Assembly: GCA_002118135.1 (NCBI GenBank)
Contig: BDIU01000047.1
Span: forward strand, 286,484-350,483
Direction of reading: 5' to 3'
Source: Trebouxia sp. TZW2008
Lineage: Eukaryota > Chlorophyta > Trebouxiophyceae > Trebouxiales > Trebouxiaceae
Length of the DNA stretch: 64,000 bases
The stretch's first letter is position 1, and each line of letters begins with the position of its first letter. Below are positions 36,020 to 46,651 of the stretch, piece after piece. The translations under genes and the position numbers were made by a program. The notes beneath the pieces were generated by a model. The model was not told the origin of the DNA and did not search any database. It was given only the letters and a program-made list of their open reading frames with translations.

Positions 36020-36631
36020 GGCAAGTGTTGATAATCAGATAGACAAACCCCAACTTGCTTATGGGCCACGGAAGCTGTGTGACTTTGCCACAACGATACG
36101 GGCACTATGTGGACACCAGCACGGGAAGTTGACCGTGCTTAGCAGGTCAAGATCGCGCAGGCTTTGCAAGAACTCTGCAGCAAAGGAAGAAGAAGCGCAG
36201 ATTTGACCCAGATTTAAGTCATGTAACAGCCAGAACCAAAGTGGGTCATGTCACTGGAAAGCTGCCTTGGCGCTCTTCATTATGGCGTCCCCGTACCTGT
36301 ACATGCACCTTCGGCAGCATATCACCAACAGAGACTTCCGTTTTGTTCGTTAGATTGGTCCCTGGCCAGACGACAAGATCGCTCGAACAGCGATCGCTGC
36401 GTCTTCGAGTGTCTGATCAGCCTCAGATTCAGCTCTTCTAGGTGCCAGCTTTCCTCTCGCGCTGCCAAAAACATCAGTGTTCCGACACATGAGCTGCTTC
36501 AGGCTGCCCCACGCTGCCGGTGAGCTTCACTGCTCCGTGTCATATCTTCTTGCAGTTGATGCTTGGACTCAGTCTCTGCTGCGTCGCTGCTGATAATAAA
36601 ATTAAGCCGAAATCTTGTCCATCCTACACAG
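36020..36631. promoter_or_regulatory. Divergent region between RSPH10B-like and AP2 genes
   Basis: It holds the promoter of the minus-strand gene and the 5' exon(s) of the AP2 gene. A candidate AP2 start is ATG 36489 (MSCFRLPHAA, donor CCG|GTGAGC at 36519), but its phase does not join 36632 directly, so the 5' structure is open. Confidence 0.4.
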
Positions 36632-38552
36632 CATTCCGTTTATTGACAAAGAGCTTCTGCACGCAGGTCGTTTACCAGGAATTGCAGACGCAACTGCACT
36701 CATAAGCAGCACAGGCACCTCAAGTGGTCAGCATTTGGGTGGTGTAACATGTAAGAGCTTGCAGGACGGCAGCAGCAGACTTTTGCAGCGTAAAGCCAAA
36801 GCTGCAAGTAGCACCTCAAGGTATAAAGGGGTCACCAAGCATAGGAGCACAGGAAAATATGAGGCTCATTTGTGGGACTCCACTTTCATACGGCCAACCA
36901 AGGTACGTCATGTTTGAGATGCCTGCCAGCAGCTTCGCACCCAGACCAATTGTGCAGGAAGCAGCTCTTTCAGTGTACCTGTCTGTTATTGCTTCTCATG
37001 CAAGACTTGTGACTGCAGAGCAAGGGAGGCAGGACAAAAGGCAAGCAGATATATCTTGGTGGCTTTGATACAGAGCGTGCAGCTGCAAGAGCCTATGACA
37101 TAGCGTCTTTGAAGTATTGGGGGGCCCAGACTATGACAAATGTGAGATGTCTTGCTACGCGCCTGGCCAGAATCAGACCTTATGCTCACTGCATAGCAGT
37201 GCTTTGACATATTAGATTTGACGTGTATTGTTTGCTGCAGTTCCCTGTGGATCAGTATGCAGAGGAGGTGCTGGACAATGCAAACCTGGCTCCTCAGGAG
37301 GTGGTTGCCAAGCTCAAGCGTGGCAGCACTGGCTTCTCCAGGCAAGTGTGCATAAACTCTCACAAGCATTGAGTACCATTTTTTGCAGGCCTCAGCTTGC
37401 GTGCAAGTGTTTGCACTATCAAGCATCTGCACCGATGCTGGTAGCTCATAACAAGTGATGACAGCTTGAGTGAACTACTTGTGGCCCTGCAGAGGCCAAT
37501 CACGCTACAGGGGTGTGACCAAGCATCACCAGCATGGCAAGTGGGAAGCCAGGATTGGGCGTGTAAATGGCAACAAATACATCTACTTGGGCACCTTTGC
37601 ATCAGAGAGAGAGGCAGCCCTGGCATATGATGCAGCAGCCATCAGATACCGAGGCAACAAGGTACTGCTGAAGCTTGTCTCATTCTACACCTACTTTTGC
37701 TGTAACGCTTGCTTTCTGGCCACTACATGCTGTAACAATGATTAACATGCAGGCTCACACTTGTGTGCAGTGACAGTCCCAGGGGACACTTGCGAACTGC
37801 ATAAACAAGCAGAACCTGAAACACATGATTGTTGCAGGCTGTCACCAATTTTGGCCCTGGGGCCACTGGCAGAGGGGCCAACAGCAGCGGGTCTGAGGCA
37901 AGCATGCTGCCTGCCTCAGACAACAGCAGTTGCAGCCTTGAGTCTACAGACAGTGTAGCTGTTGCTGCAGCCGAGCAGCAGCTCCTAGCAAATCAGCAGA
38001 GCAAACTACAGCACTTATGTGCCGCTTCAGCGGCAAGCAGTGCAGTCTCTTGCAACAGTCATCAGACAAGCCATGAAGCAAGCAGTATACCGCACGCCAG
38101 CGCAATGCAACATTTTCCTTCTGCACAGCAACAGTCCCGCATGCCAGCTATGCAGCTTTGCCAGCCACACAGCCATTCAATGACCTCCCACAAAACCCAT
38201 TCCTCACAGATGCTTTTTGTGCCAGCAAAGCCCTACAATGACTTTTCAAGCGGCAATGATGATTCATACAGTCTGCATGCACCTCATTGTGGCTGGGCAC
38301 TCCCTTGCAGCGGTGCAGCTGACAGTCAGGAAAGCAGCGATTTTGTGCAGCAAGCTGAGATGCTGATGAGCGAGGTGAGAACCTTGTCCATGAAGCTTTC
38401 TGCTGTTCTGCACTGAGGCGTTATTGCAATTGCATCTGATTGTTGATTGCTTTCCGCAGGCTGCAATGGTGACCTTGGACGGGCTAGACAATGATATATT
38501 TGCAGACATGAAATGGGATGAAGTCACTTCTGGGATGACAGCTAGATGGTGA
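36632..38552 (+). CDS. Double-AP2-domain transcription factor, 5' exon unresolved
   Basis: This is an AP2/ANT-type plant and algal DNA-binding protein. Domain 1 is split over 36632-36902 ([20 protein letters not shown]) and 37019-37141 ([23 protein letters not shown]). Exon 37241-37341 is the inter-domain linker ([20 protein letters not shown]). Domain 2 is in 37493-37661 ([40 protein letters not shown]). Both domains keep the YRGV, EAR/EAH, LG.F and AA.AYD elements. A Gln/Ser-rich tail (37838-38374) and a short acidic last exon (38460-38552, [16 protein letters not shown]) could be an activation region. Phases are consistent. The intron after 37341 starts GC (AG|GCAAGT). No in-frame ATG is present in the first exon shown. 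Confidence 0.9.
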
Positions 38553-38855
38553 TCTGACACTTGCTAGCGTGCACTGCTCATGTGTCTTGTATACAGCGAC
38601 AACTGTCTTGACAAGACCGTACGCGTCTAGTTGGCAAAAAGAAATGTGCTTGCATAGGAAAGGTTTGCGTATGCCATTCCTGGTCAATGCTGTGCCAGCA
38701 CAGTGTTGCTCAGCAAGCAGGCCCAGGATCAAGTTGGTGCAACAGCATGCTTTATTTTCGTGCTACAAAGTCTGCACATTGTCCAGGGCCAACAGACATC
38801 TGATGTGCTTGCTTTGTTTGAAGACATAACTTGTAGCATCTGATCATGCCACTGT

Positions 38856-38860
38856 TGTAA
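38856..38860 (+). promoter_or_regulatory. Possible TGTAA poly(A) signal of the AP2 gene
   Basis: TGTAA, the usual green-algal polyadenylation signal, occurs about 300 bases after the stop in an otherwise featureless 3' flank (38553-39038). Confidence 0.3.
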
Positions 38861-39038
38861 TATGACACTCAAGAGAGGAATAGATCATCGTGGCAACCAG
38901 TTGACTGGCCAAATACGATATGCATGCTTGGTGATTTGTGATCAGATGAATCATGTTGCAAAAAGTAAAGCTGATCTAAATAGCTGCAGTCAGATCACAA
39001 ACCATTTGGAGTTTGTGGTGATGGGCTGGTTCTGCATA

Positions 39039-39843
39039 TCAAGAGCGGCAAAAGTTGCTGATGATGTCTTGATAGTCAACTGATGTCTGGGATGATGGCG
39101 CCACTTCAGCAAGCAGCCTGTCTATTTGGCTGCAATCAACATGCTCGCCACAGTGTTTTGCCTGCAATCCGACATTGCATGGAATGGAAGTTGGCTATGA
39201 TTGGCTAAAACACTCCTCATGGCTGTGGGTGGGTCCTGGAACCAGCATAGCACAAGCAACCCTTACCAAGGCATTTCTCAGAGCCTTCTGTGTGATGCGA
39301 CCAGTAGAGCCCTCAGTGTCAGCAAAGAGAGTGAAAGCATTCAGCAAATCGCGCTCAGTGTACACACCAGCCTTCCCACGCAGCAGCACCTAGCAAACCA
39401 CAATAGAATTGGCAACCATGGATGCAGAGGAGTATCTGCGCATACTGCAATAGTAAGACCAGTGCAACAAAAAACGGTATTGCGGTTGATGTGAAGTTTT
39501 GTGACTGCAAGTAGGCTGCCCTTTGCTATGCAGTAGTTGCTGTTCCTCAACACACCTGCAAAGCATCGCTGATCGATTCAAAGGGACCCTGCTGTCTCTG
39601 TATGTTGGAATGAAGATTGACGAGCAGATGCCTGTCACCCGTAAGCCCCAGCAAAGACAACACTTCTGCAATCTCGTGCACGCTCACGCTGCCGTCTGCA
39701 CAAAAAATTGACCGGTCATGCCAGAATGAACTCGAGCGAAGAGTACTACAGCAACAGCTGTCCCTACCAGACCGACTACCAAGTAGCTTGAAGAGCTCCC
39801 GTACTGTGCTTTCTTCGCAGTCATCGAGCACCGCAACTCCAAC
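39039..39843 (-). CDS. EF-hand (centrin/calmodulin-like) protein with degenerate loops, 5' exon unresolved
   Basis: Exons 39780-39843 (LDDCEESTVRELFKLL), 39556-39695 (GSVSVHEIAEVLSLLGLTG), 39267-39389 (ERDLLNAFTLFADTEGSTGR) and 39039-39161 (VDCSQIDRLLAEVAPSSQTS) join in phase. They follow the helix-loop-helix spacing of four EF hands. The calcium loops are poor: none shows a full D-x-D-x-D-G-x-I-x3-E pattern, so calcium binding is doubtful. The exon at 39843 begins with an acceptor (CTGTAG), hence an upstream first exon exists. The role cannot be told from sequence; near relatives are centrins or flagellar EF-hand proteins. Confidence 0.65.
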
Positions 39844-40692
39844 CTACAGTAGCGCTCGAGCTTTGGCTTGATGTGACTCGATGAACAGCGATGCTCGACA
39901 CATAATTTTACCATCGTGGCACAGCAGTTCTCAGCCGCGCTGAGCTCTGCGCGCAGCGGTGAAGCCTCGCGACGGCAAAGGGACTTATGACGCACAGACA
40001 GACGACACTGTAACATCTGACTAAGATCAGCTAAGACTGAACAAAGCTATCCTGACTATCTTTCGAGACTCGAGCGCAGCGTGAGAAACCGTGGGCGTTG
40101 TGCTATTTTGTGGCCAACGCGCTCAAACCTGTCTTTTCAAGCTGTATTGTGTTTGTGCCTTGCTTTCACTTCTTGAAACTGACGGCTGCTCAATTATGCA
40201 GATATCAGTGATCATGATGATTTATGCCTGAATGTTTTGCGCAGTCAAGTTATATCTTCCTTCCACTGACGTGATGCGACCTGCCAAACACCAAGCTGTC
40301 TGGGTGTTGCTACCACAAACGTCTGCAGCTTGCAAGCCATGCGCACACGCGTGCATGCAAGGGCAGCTTCTTGTTGCTGGCAGAAAATCTTTGACTCGGG
40401 TGCCCACCGGTACAGCGTGAGTCAGGGCCGTTTAGCCAATGCCGATCAGCCAATGAGTGATCATGACCACGTATGACCACAGTGGACAGATGAGCATCGT
40501 GTCGCAATCTCGTCAGCATGTTTAGTAAAACAGTTTCCATTTCATGAGGAATTGGCTATTACGTCACAGGAATTCGCAGTTTGACACAGGGCTTACTAAG
40601 CAGTAAATGGGCTTGTCACAAGGCAATTGTGATCACTCAGCTATGACTGAACAAAGACGATCTCAACTTGGTGTACGGGCGGAAGAAGCGCC
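39844..40692. promoter_or_regulatory. Divergent 5' region, EF-hand (-) and bZIP (+)
   Basis: It includes the missing first exon of the EF-hand gene and the bZIP promoter. It is AT-richer toward the right. Nothing else is recognisable. Confidence 0.4.
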
Positions 40693-40953
40693 ATGCAGGC
40701 TGCCTCATCCCCCGGCATGATGCCTCAGCAGCAGTCGAGGGAGACGATGGAGGTTTTGCAGCGCCTCGCGCAGCTTAGCGGAGGCGCACGTCCTCCTGAG
40801 TCTTGGGCTCAACAACTAGCGGCCATGACCTCAGTTGGCGCTAGCAGCAGCGTTCAGCTGCCACCCTTGAGCTCAAGCTTAGTTCATCCACCTTTTGGGA
40901 CCGACAGTGCAGTATCTCAGGCCTTGCTGCAACATTATTGGGCCAGTGTTCTT

Positions 40954-40984
<31 letters not shown>

Positions 40985-41920
40985 GAGGCGGGAGTGGCTC
41001 CCTTGCACCAGACGCTTTGCTAGCAGCACTGCAAGCTCAACAGCAGCAGCCTCAGGTCGAAGGACTGAACGTCCCTAGCTTTCAGCAAAGTCTGGCTGCG
41101 CTTCTGAGCCCGAGTCAGCAGCAGCAGCCGTCCCTACCTCCATCCAGTGCTGTGAGTCAGCCCTCAGACGCGCTGCCTAGTACTTCAGCTGCCCCAAGGC
41201 AAAAACGAAACCTTGAGCAGCTGGTTCAGGCAGCAGAAGAAGCTGGCGAAGCTCGCGAAGCTCGCTCAGAAACCTCTGGTAGCTGCTCTAGTCCAGACAG
41301 CAAGGGCAATGGTGAAGCCAAAAAGGGATCCAGGAAAAGGCGAGGCACTGTTCCCTGCAATTTTCATCAGCTTAGAAGCTCGCTTGTTGCCAACCATTTC
41401 CTTGGCAAGCCAACACAGACATTAGCGCTAAGCTGTGTTTGACTGTTTTGGCAGGAAAGAGACGCGTGTTTTGGTACCTGAGCCACCTGCAGCCAAGGAA
41501 AGCACAGTTCTGGTCAGCGAAGACATGATGGGAGCCTTTGACAATGATGAAGGCGGCTCAGGCAACAGACTGCAAGTGCCTTTGTACAAAAACGCCAAGG
41601 AGAAGAACAGACAAGCACAGAGAAGATTCAGAGAGCGTCAGAAGGGCTTGATCAATGCACTGAAAGACAGAGCACACAGCTTGGACAAGCGTGTTGAGGA
41701 ACAGGCACAGACAATCCACACTCTAAAGGAAGAGAACAACATGTTGAAGCTGTTGCTGGCAGAGAAGGCCTATGCACCACAGCTCATGCAAGCACCTCAG
41801 CTTCAGCAACCAGTGCTGCCACACTCTGGCAGTGCACCCAAGCTGCCTGGCCTGCTAGAGCAGTCCACCAGTCAGCAGGTGCAAGTGGAACCAACAGTAG
41901 CAGATGCTACCAAGGCTTAA
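40693..41920 (+). CDS. bZIP transcription factor, poly-Gln rich
   Basis: Exons 40693-41339 and 41455-41920 give exactly 370 residues. The N-terminal 200 residues are rich in Gln, Ser, Pro and Ala with a run of ten Gln near residue 90, typical of an activation region. The basic region (KEKNRQAQRRFRERQKG, residues 264-280) has the invariant N-x7-R spacing (Asn267, Arg275). A leucine-zipper coiled coil follows (INALKDRAHSLDKRVEEQAQ, LKEENNMLKLLL). The AQRRFRERQK form resembles the YAP/AP-1 group more than land-plant bZIPs. The only donor that keeps the frame is AAAG|GCGAGG, a GC-AG intron of 115 bases. The ATG at 40693 follows an upstream stop-rich region. Confidence 0.9.
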
Positions 41921-42841
41921 GACATACAAAGCTGCTTCTGGTTGTGTTTCATGCAATGCCTTCCTTGTACAGAAGGGTCCACTTCCTAGGCTGCAATTGG
42001 CGCTGATTAAATGATGCGGCAGTACCTTAATGACATCACAGTCTGCCGTATGTCCTGGCATGCAAACACATTGATTGTCCTGCGCTGTTGTGTTTGCAGT
42101 TTGCCTGCCTGTATAGTCTACAATGGGGTTGGATGGCACGCTGACATATTTTGTGTTAGCCATGCTTTGTCAAGATACACTGTTTTGCTGAAGACCCACT
42201 GCATGACCTTCTGATCTGTGTATGTATTGCACGTTTGTGAGGTCATATCATAGCATGTGTTAATTCTGAACTGGTTGGGAGTCCCCTTTAGTCCATGTAC
42301 TTACGGCGTTATTCAGTCATGTTGAGGCTTCTTCTGAATGAGTTTCTCAGACTGTCATTGCCTCTGTAACCGTGTTCCTCACACTGACAATTCACCATTG
42401 CTGCGATGAACCACAGGCAACAAATGCTTGCATGCTGAGCCGATGTTCTGAAGTAACTGTTTGTCCGCAGCAATTTGCAAAACCATGTGCATTTACATGC
42501 AGCATACACGCAAGTCTGAATAGCCATAGCCAACACGCATGTCTACATCACAAATGTACAAAACCTGGAAGCAATGCCCGGTTGACGTCGAACTCTTGGC
42601 ACGGTTCCCATGATCTATGTGCATTTTTGGTCAATTGGTTCCAAGCTGCCAAGGCTCATCTGTCGCAGAGACCTTGAGGCAGCACGCTACAAGTCTAGCA
42701 GTTGAGTGTTGCAGCAACTCCATTCCGTAGAACAACACATGAACCTGATGTCTGGGTCATTTGAGATGACTGACCGTCAGCAGGGCCCATTGGGAGTCTG
42801 CTGTACTGCCAGAGGCAAACAGCCAATGTCATCAAGCCTAG
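41921..42841. other. Tail-to-tail intergenic region
   Basis: This is the 3' flank of the bZIP gene and of the small minus-strand gene. Only short, unsupported frames are present. No repeat or RNA gene was recognised. Confidence 0.4.
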
Positions 42842-43317
42842 TCATTGTATGGGTTTGTTGGCTAGTGCAATGACCTCCCTCAGTATGGTGATTGCTTTGC
42901 GCCGCTCTTTTACGACTACAGCAAGCTCCTCCTTCTTGAAAGATACTGATCTGCAGCACACTCTAATTACTCATCTGGTCGCCAAGATTGGTACACCACA
43001 CATTGCAACAGTGCTGCACTGTACATGAGTCGATGTAGCTGTAGATGTTGATGTTGTACATGTACATCTAAACAGAATGGCTGCCTCAGCAATGCTGGCA
43101 AATCCTTTTTCTGTCACTACATTTCAATGTAAACAAGCAATGCATTTCTGCCGCAAGCATACTTTGATGCATATGCTCCTTCCAGCTCCCTTTGCATGCG
43201 GATAGCGTCACTCAGCACGCCTTCCGTTTCCTTCAGAAAGGCCTCCTTTGTCACAGCAGCCTTGAATTGCTTCATTGTGTCCTCTGGCTCAAAATCTGGG
43301 TCTGCAGTTGCACTCAT
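42842..43317 (-). CDS. Small 87-residue helical protein of unknown function
   Basis: Two exons (43163-43317 and 42842-42950) join in phase through an AA|A lysine codon to give 87 residues. The protein starts MSATADPDFEPEDTMKQF and ends IALANKPIQ. It is charged and predicted almost wholly helical (KEAFLKETEGVLSDAIRMQR; EELAVVVKERRKAITILREV), so it may be a coiled-coil partner in a complex. The splice sites are good (TCAAA|GTATGC, GCTGCAG|). There is no signal peptide or membrane segment. I do not recognise the family. Confidence 0.65.
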
Positions 43318-43524
43318 GGTGGTCAGTCTGCAGAACTGCTGATTTTCCCCACAGCAGTCTGCTTGCAAGCAGCAGCGCAATTGTCTTGCTGAGCTGGTGC
43401 ACCACTGTTGTGGCAAAGCAGTAGTGATTGCTAAAGACAGAAGCACAGGTCAGCAGGTGCGACTGCGCAACATAGGTGCATGATGTGTTCCATAGCAGCA
43501 GCTGAGTGTAAGGCTACAGTCAGG

Positions 43525-45877
43525 CTAGGTTGAGGCGCTGTATGCACTGCACATTGCCTTGTAAGCTGTCAGATGACTGATATGCACAAGCATGCAGGTG
43601 GCACCACACCAACAAGCAAGCTGCGTAAGCGAGCGACTTTTGTATTGATGCAGCCGCCTTGGGCTGCCTCTCCTGACAGAGGCTCCCTGTATGATGCCTG
43701 ATGCCATAGGCTTTTCTGTTGTTATTCCAAATACAACCTAAGTTTTGCTTCTATTGAACAGGCGTTTCTTGTGCCATTTTGCAGCTGCAAGATTGCAGAA
43801 GTGGGGAATGCGCGCTACCTTCACCAAGGGAAGCTGCAATCCCAAAGATATCCACAGGGCCGGTTTGCACTGGAAGACCAAAAGCCTTCACCATCATCTC
43901 CCTAGTTTCCTGCATTACCAAACACACTTTCGACTGGTTCAGCTTTTACGTCTTACAAGATTTATTGTTATAATAACTTGAAACATTCACCTCATTCAGG
44001 TCACTCCTCTAGCATGATTTATTTTCAATGTTTGACGTGCTTTTCAAAACCAAACGAAGAAGGGGGGTTGTGGCAGGGGGGAGGGGGGGGGCTCATTACG
44101 ATGTTGCTTTGCACAACATTTTGACAAGCTTGCAGTTGATGTTTGTACTGACAGGCACACTTTGCGATTGCAATATGACTCCTGCACTCTTTGTCACCTG
44201 ACCAGTAGGTGAACAATTGGAGCAAACTCACTGCACCTGGCGGCAGATGGCTAGAGGGAGTTTTCTTTCAGGATCCATGGCATTCAGGCAGTCATTCAGC
44301 AAAGCGCTTGCTGGAGCAGCCTCCTCGTGCTCCCTCAGCTTCTTGAGATGGCGCCACATCACCATTAGTCCCTCTGCCCCTTTCTCACCCAGCCTGTCAT
44401 CATTAACACTATCATCACCATCATCATCGCTGACATGATTCCTACTGAGTATCTAGGACCCAGCTAAGGGCATACAGAAGGTAGGTGCATTCAGAAGCAA
44501 TGAACTGCCTCAGAATGAGTCTATACAAAGCCAGTCTGCTTATCCTCATTCAGCCTGTCATCCTGTCATCATCATCACGTCAAGTTCACTTTTGCAAGTG
44601 AGGTTCTATGGCTCTGCTAGGTGCATACAGAAGCAATGGACTGCGTCCAAGGAGGTCTGCCTCAAGGCAAGTTGGTGCTGACGACATCTGAATTTGTCTT
44701 TATCATCACCAGCATCACCATCAGGTATATGCTTTCTCATGAGGTTCCATGGCCCAGCTAGGTGCCTACAGAAGCAATCAACTGCCTCCAAACAATTTTG
44801 TCCAAACCCACGTTACATTGGTTACAACTCAGCCTGTCGTGGTGATAAACCAAGGATCTGGAGCACACTGCAGCTGTTTCCGCTTGTCAGGACACTCAAC
44901 ATGTGGCTCTACAATGCACATTGACACGTAGAGCAACAAACAGAGCACAAGATCGTTCCACTGAGCTCTATTGCTACAAGAAGTGCAAGCCTCCTGCAGA
45001 ATGTGTGATGCTGCAACAACAACGCTGAATGTCTGCTACAAGAAAGAGCAAGACTCACCCTTCAGCCATGTCGGCTCTGCCCTTTAGCAATCCAAGGAAC
45101 TCATCATCAATAAGATGCTCATTGGCTTGTATCACTTGCTCTATCCGAGGCCCAGACCTGGCCATCTCCCTAATCAGATCAGCCTTCCTTAACACTCGTG
45201 CTCTGCGCTGCACAAAGCAAGGTACAGCGTCACAGCTGCTAAATTGATTTGCATTGTCAAATTGCTATACAGTAAATTCTCTGTTTTCGAGGCCCAGATC
45301 TGCTCATCTCCCTGATCAGATCAGCCTCTCTCAAGAGTGTAACACGAGCTCTGTGCAGCACAACGCCAGGTACAGTGTCACAGCTGCTCAATTGGCCTTG
45401 TCAAAATTGCTATGCAGAAACTTCTGTTAGTGAAGACACTCAACGTCAGGACATTTTTGATGCAAGGACAATGCAGTTGGGGTTCTCTCACTGTATTCTG
45501 GCTGCAGTGATCCTGCCGAGCAGGGACAGTTTGATGTATGGACATTATAGTCTTGATGACCAATTGCCTCTAAAAAGAAAGCACTGTACTGTGGGGTCCT
45601 GCTCAAGCGTGGACATGTGTTGCCTGTTCCGTACCTTTATCTCAGCCTTTGTTACGTCATCCTCCTGCTTTCCATATCTGTCTCGCAGAAGTCTGTTGTC
45701 CTTCTCATTGTCACTGTCGTTTTCACTGTCATTTTCACTGTCGCTTTCAGTGTCAGTCTCGTAGTCAGAATTGTCTTCTGTATCTTGTTCTTCTGCCGTG
45801 ATTCTGCCCTGCGCAACAGCAGCAGAGGTGTGGGTATTTTTCTGTTGTTTGTTTTTCAATGGGGAGCTGTTTGTCAT
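43525..45877 (-). CDS. Acidic hypothetical protein with a conserved-looking helical core
   Basis: Exons 45635-45877, 45059-45207, 44237-44429, 43819-43909 and 43525-43715 join with consistent phases. The N-terminus is polar, then very acidic (DTESDSENDSENDSDNEKDN). Next comes a helical unit, RARVLRKADLIREMARSGP and VIQANEHLIDDEFLGLLKGR, of a form seen in algal proteins of unknown role. A second charged helix follows (LMVMWRHLKKLREHEEAA). The last exons code MMVKAFGLPVQTGPVDIFGI and a basic tail. No enzyme motif is visible. The acidic stretch suggests a nuclear or chaperone-type protein, but this is inference. Introns carry a MITE, a junction copy and the dispersed repeat. Confidence 0.6.
44457..44800. 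repeat. Three tandem copies of the dispersed repeat, about 140 bp
   Basis: AGGTGCATACAGAAGCAATG-like text recurs at 44483, 44619 and 44760 (spacing 136 and 141). Two copies are preceded by TGAGGTTC(C/T)ATGG. The same text occurs once at 7.17-7.23 kb in an unrelated gene. It also contains ATCATCACC runs. Confidence 0.75.
45200..45385 (-). repeat. Acceptor/exon-start duplication (2 copies, 148 bp)
   Basis: The exon start coding ADLIREMARSGPR (acceptor-side CTCTGCGC near 45203) is copied upstream at 45295-45360. There it codes ADLIREMSRSGPR after GCTGCACAG. The copy then passes into intron. Confidence 0.85.
45417..45597. mobile_element. MITE-like element, copy 2
   Basis: It shares GACAATGCA(G/A)(T/C)TGGGG, CACTG(T/C)ATTCTG(G/A)CTGCAGTG and TTGATGTATGGACAT with the element at 60.75 kb. 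It ends at ...AAAGCACTGTA. It lies in the first intron of the acidic hypothetical gene. Confidence 0.6.
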
Positions 45878-46651
45878 ACAGCTATGGCTCGTGCTGCGTC
45901 AGGTGAGCAAACGCTGTGCAACCGCGGTGTAATGCTTACTGGTCTCCTGGAGGTTTCAGTAACCCCGCTGGCTTGGCTGGCCCTGCGTTGGGCCTCAACT
46001 CTCAGCCTGTCTGTTCTGGATGCAGGCTCACGGCTTCTGCTCAACGTTATCGGCCTGGCCGGCTGCTTTCTGACAAAATGTGTTGCAGCTGCCGAATTAC
46101 GTGCGCGTTTGTTTGAGGGAAAGTCAGCGGGGCCGTGCGACCAAAGCGCGCAGCCCTCACCAACAGCCGCTGCAGTCTGCATGCTATATGTATAGACGGC
46201 AGCCCAACACCATGGTTTCACAGTCAAAGGGCACTACCGTGTATTACCGCTAGCCTGTAATAAGCTGGCAAATACTTGTGCAACGTACGCAAAGCTGCCT
46301 TGCGCAAATGCGTTTGCCTTTGCTATGGCGACGAAACCGTTTCGTCTACCTTCCGGTTGTCCTTTGCAAGCTCGCAATGATCAGCAAGAACGATAAGTCT
46401 TATTTGGATGACGGAGCGAAGTGAAGCTGTCAACGCAAATGCTACTGGCTCAGAAGTCTTGAGCCATACCGTACCGTCTCTGCGGGCCAGAGTCGCATCT
46501 TTGCCTGCCCACAAGCGAGAGCGCTTACTGATCAACGCGGCAAGTCGCCCATTCTACTTTCCACCATCTTGATCGTTGTTTCACATGTAATCACCTCGTC
46601 CATGTCGATTATAGGGCATCGACACAGCAAACTTAGCCAGTGAGCCAGCAG
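45878..46651. promoter_or_regulatory. Divergent 5' region, acidic protein (-) and TPR protein (+)
   Basis: It must contain the first exon of the TPR gene. ATG 46325 (MATKPFRLPSGCPLQ) is one candidate. GC content is higher at 45.9-46.2 kb. No further feature was recognised. Confidence 0.35.

Noticed and set aside
39684..40016. A 110-codon minus-strand frame ending in a hydrophobic segment (YLVVGLVGTAVAVVLFA) as a small membrane protein
   Set aside because: The frame overlaps EF-hand exons in another phase; the EF-hand reading has matching splice phases and family content.
45874..46227. A longer N-terminus for the acidic protein from an upstream minus-strand frame
   Set aside because: The frame ends at a stop just before ATG 45877 and is in a different phase.
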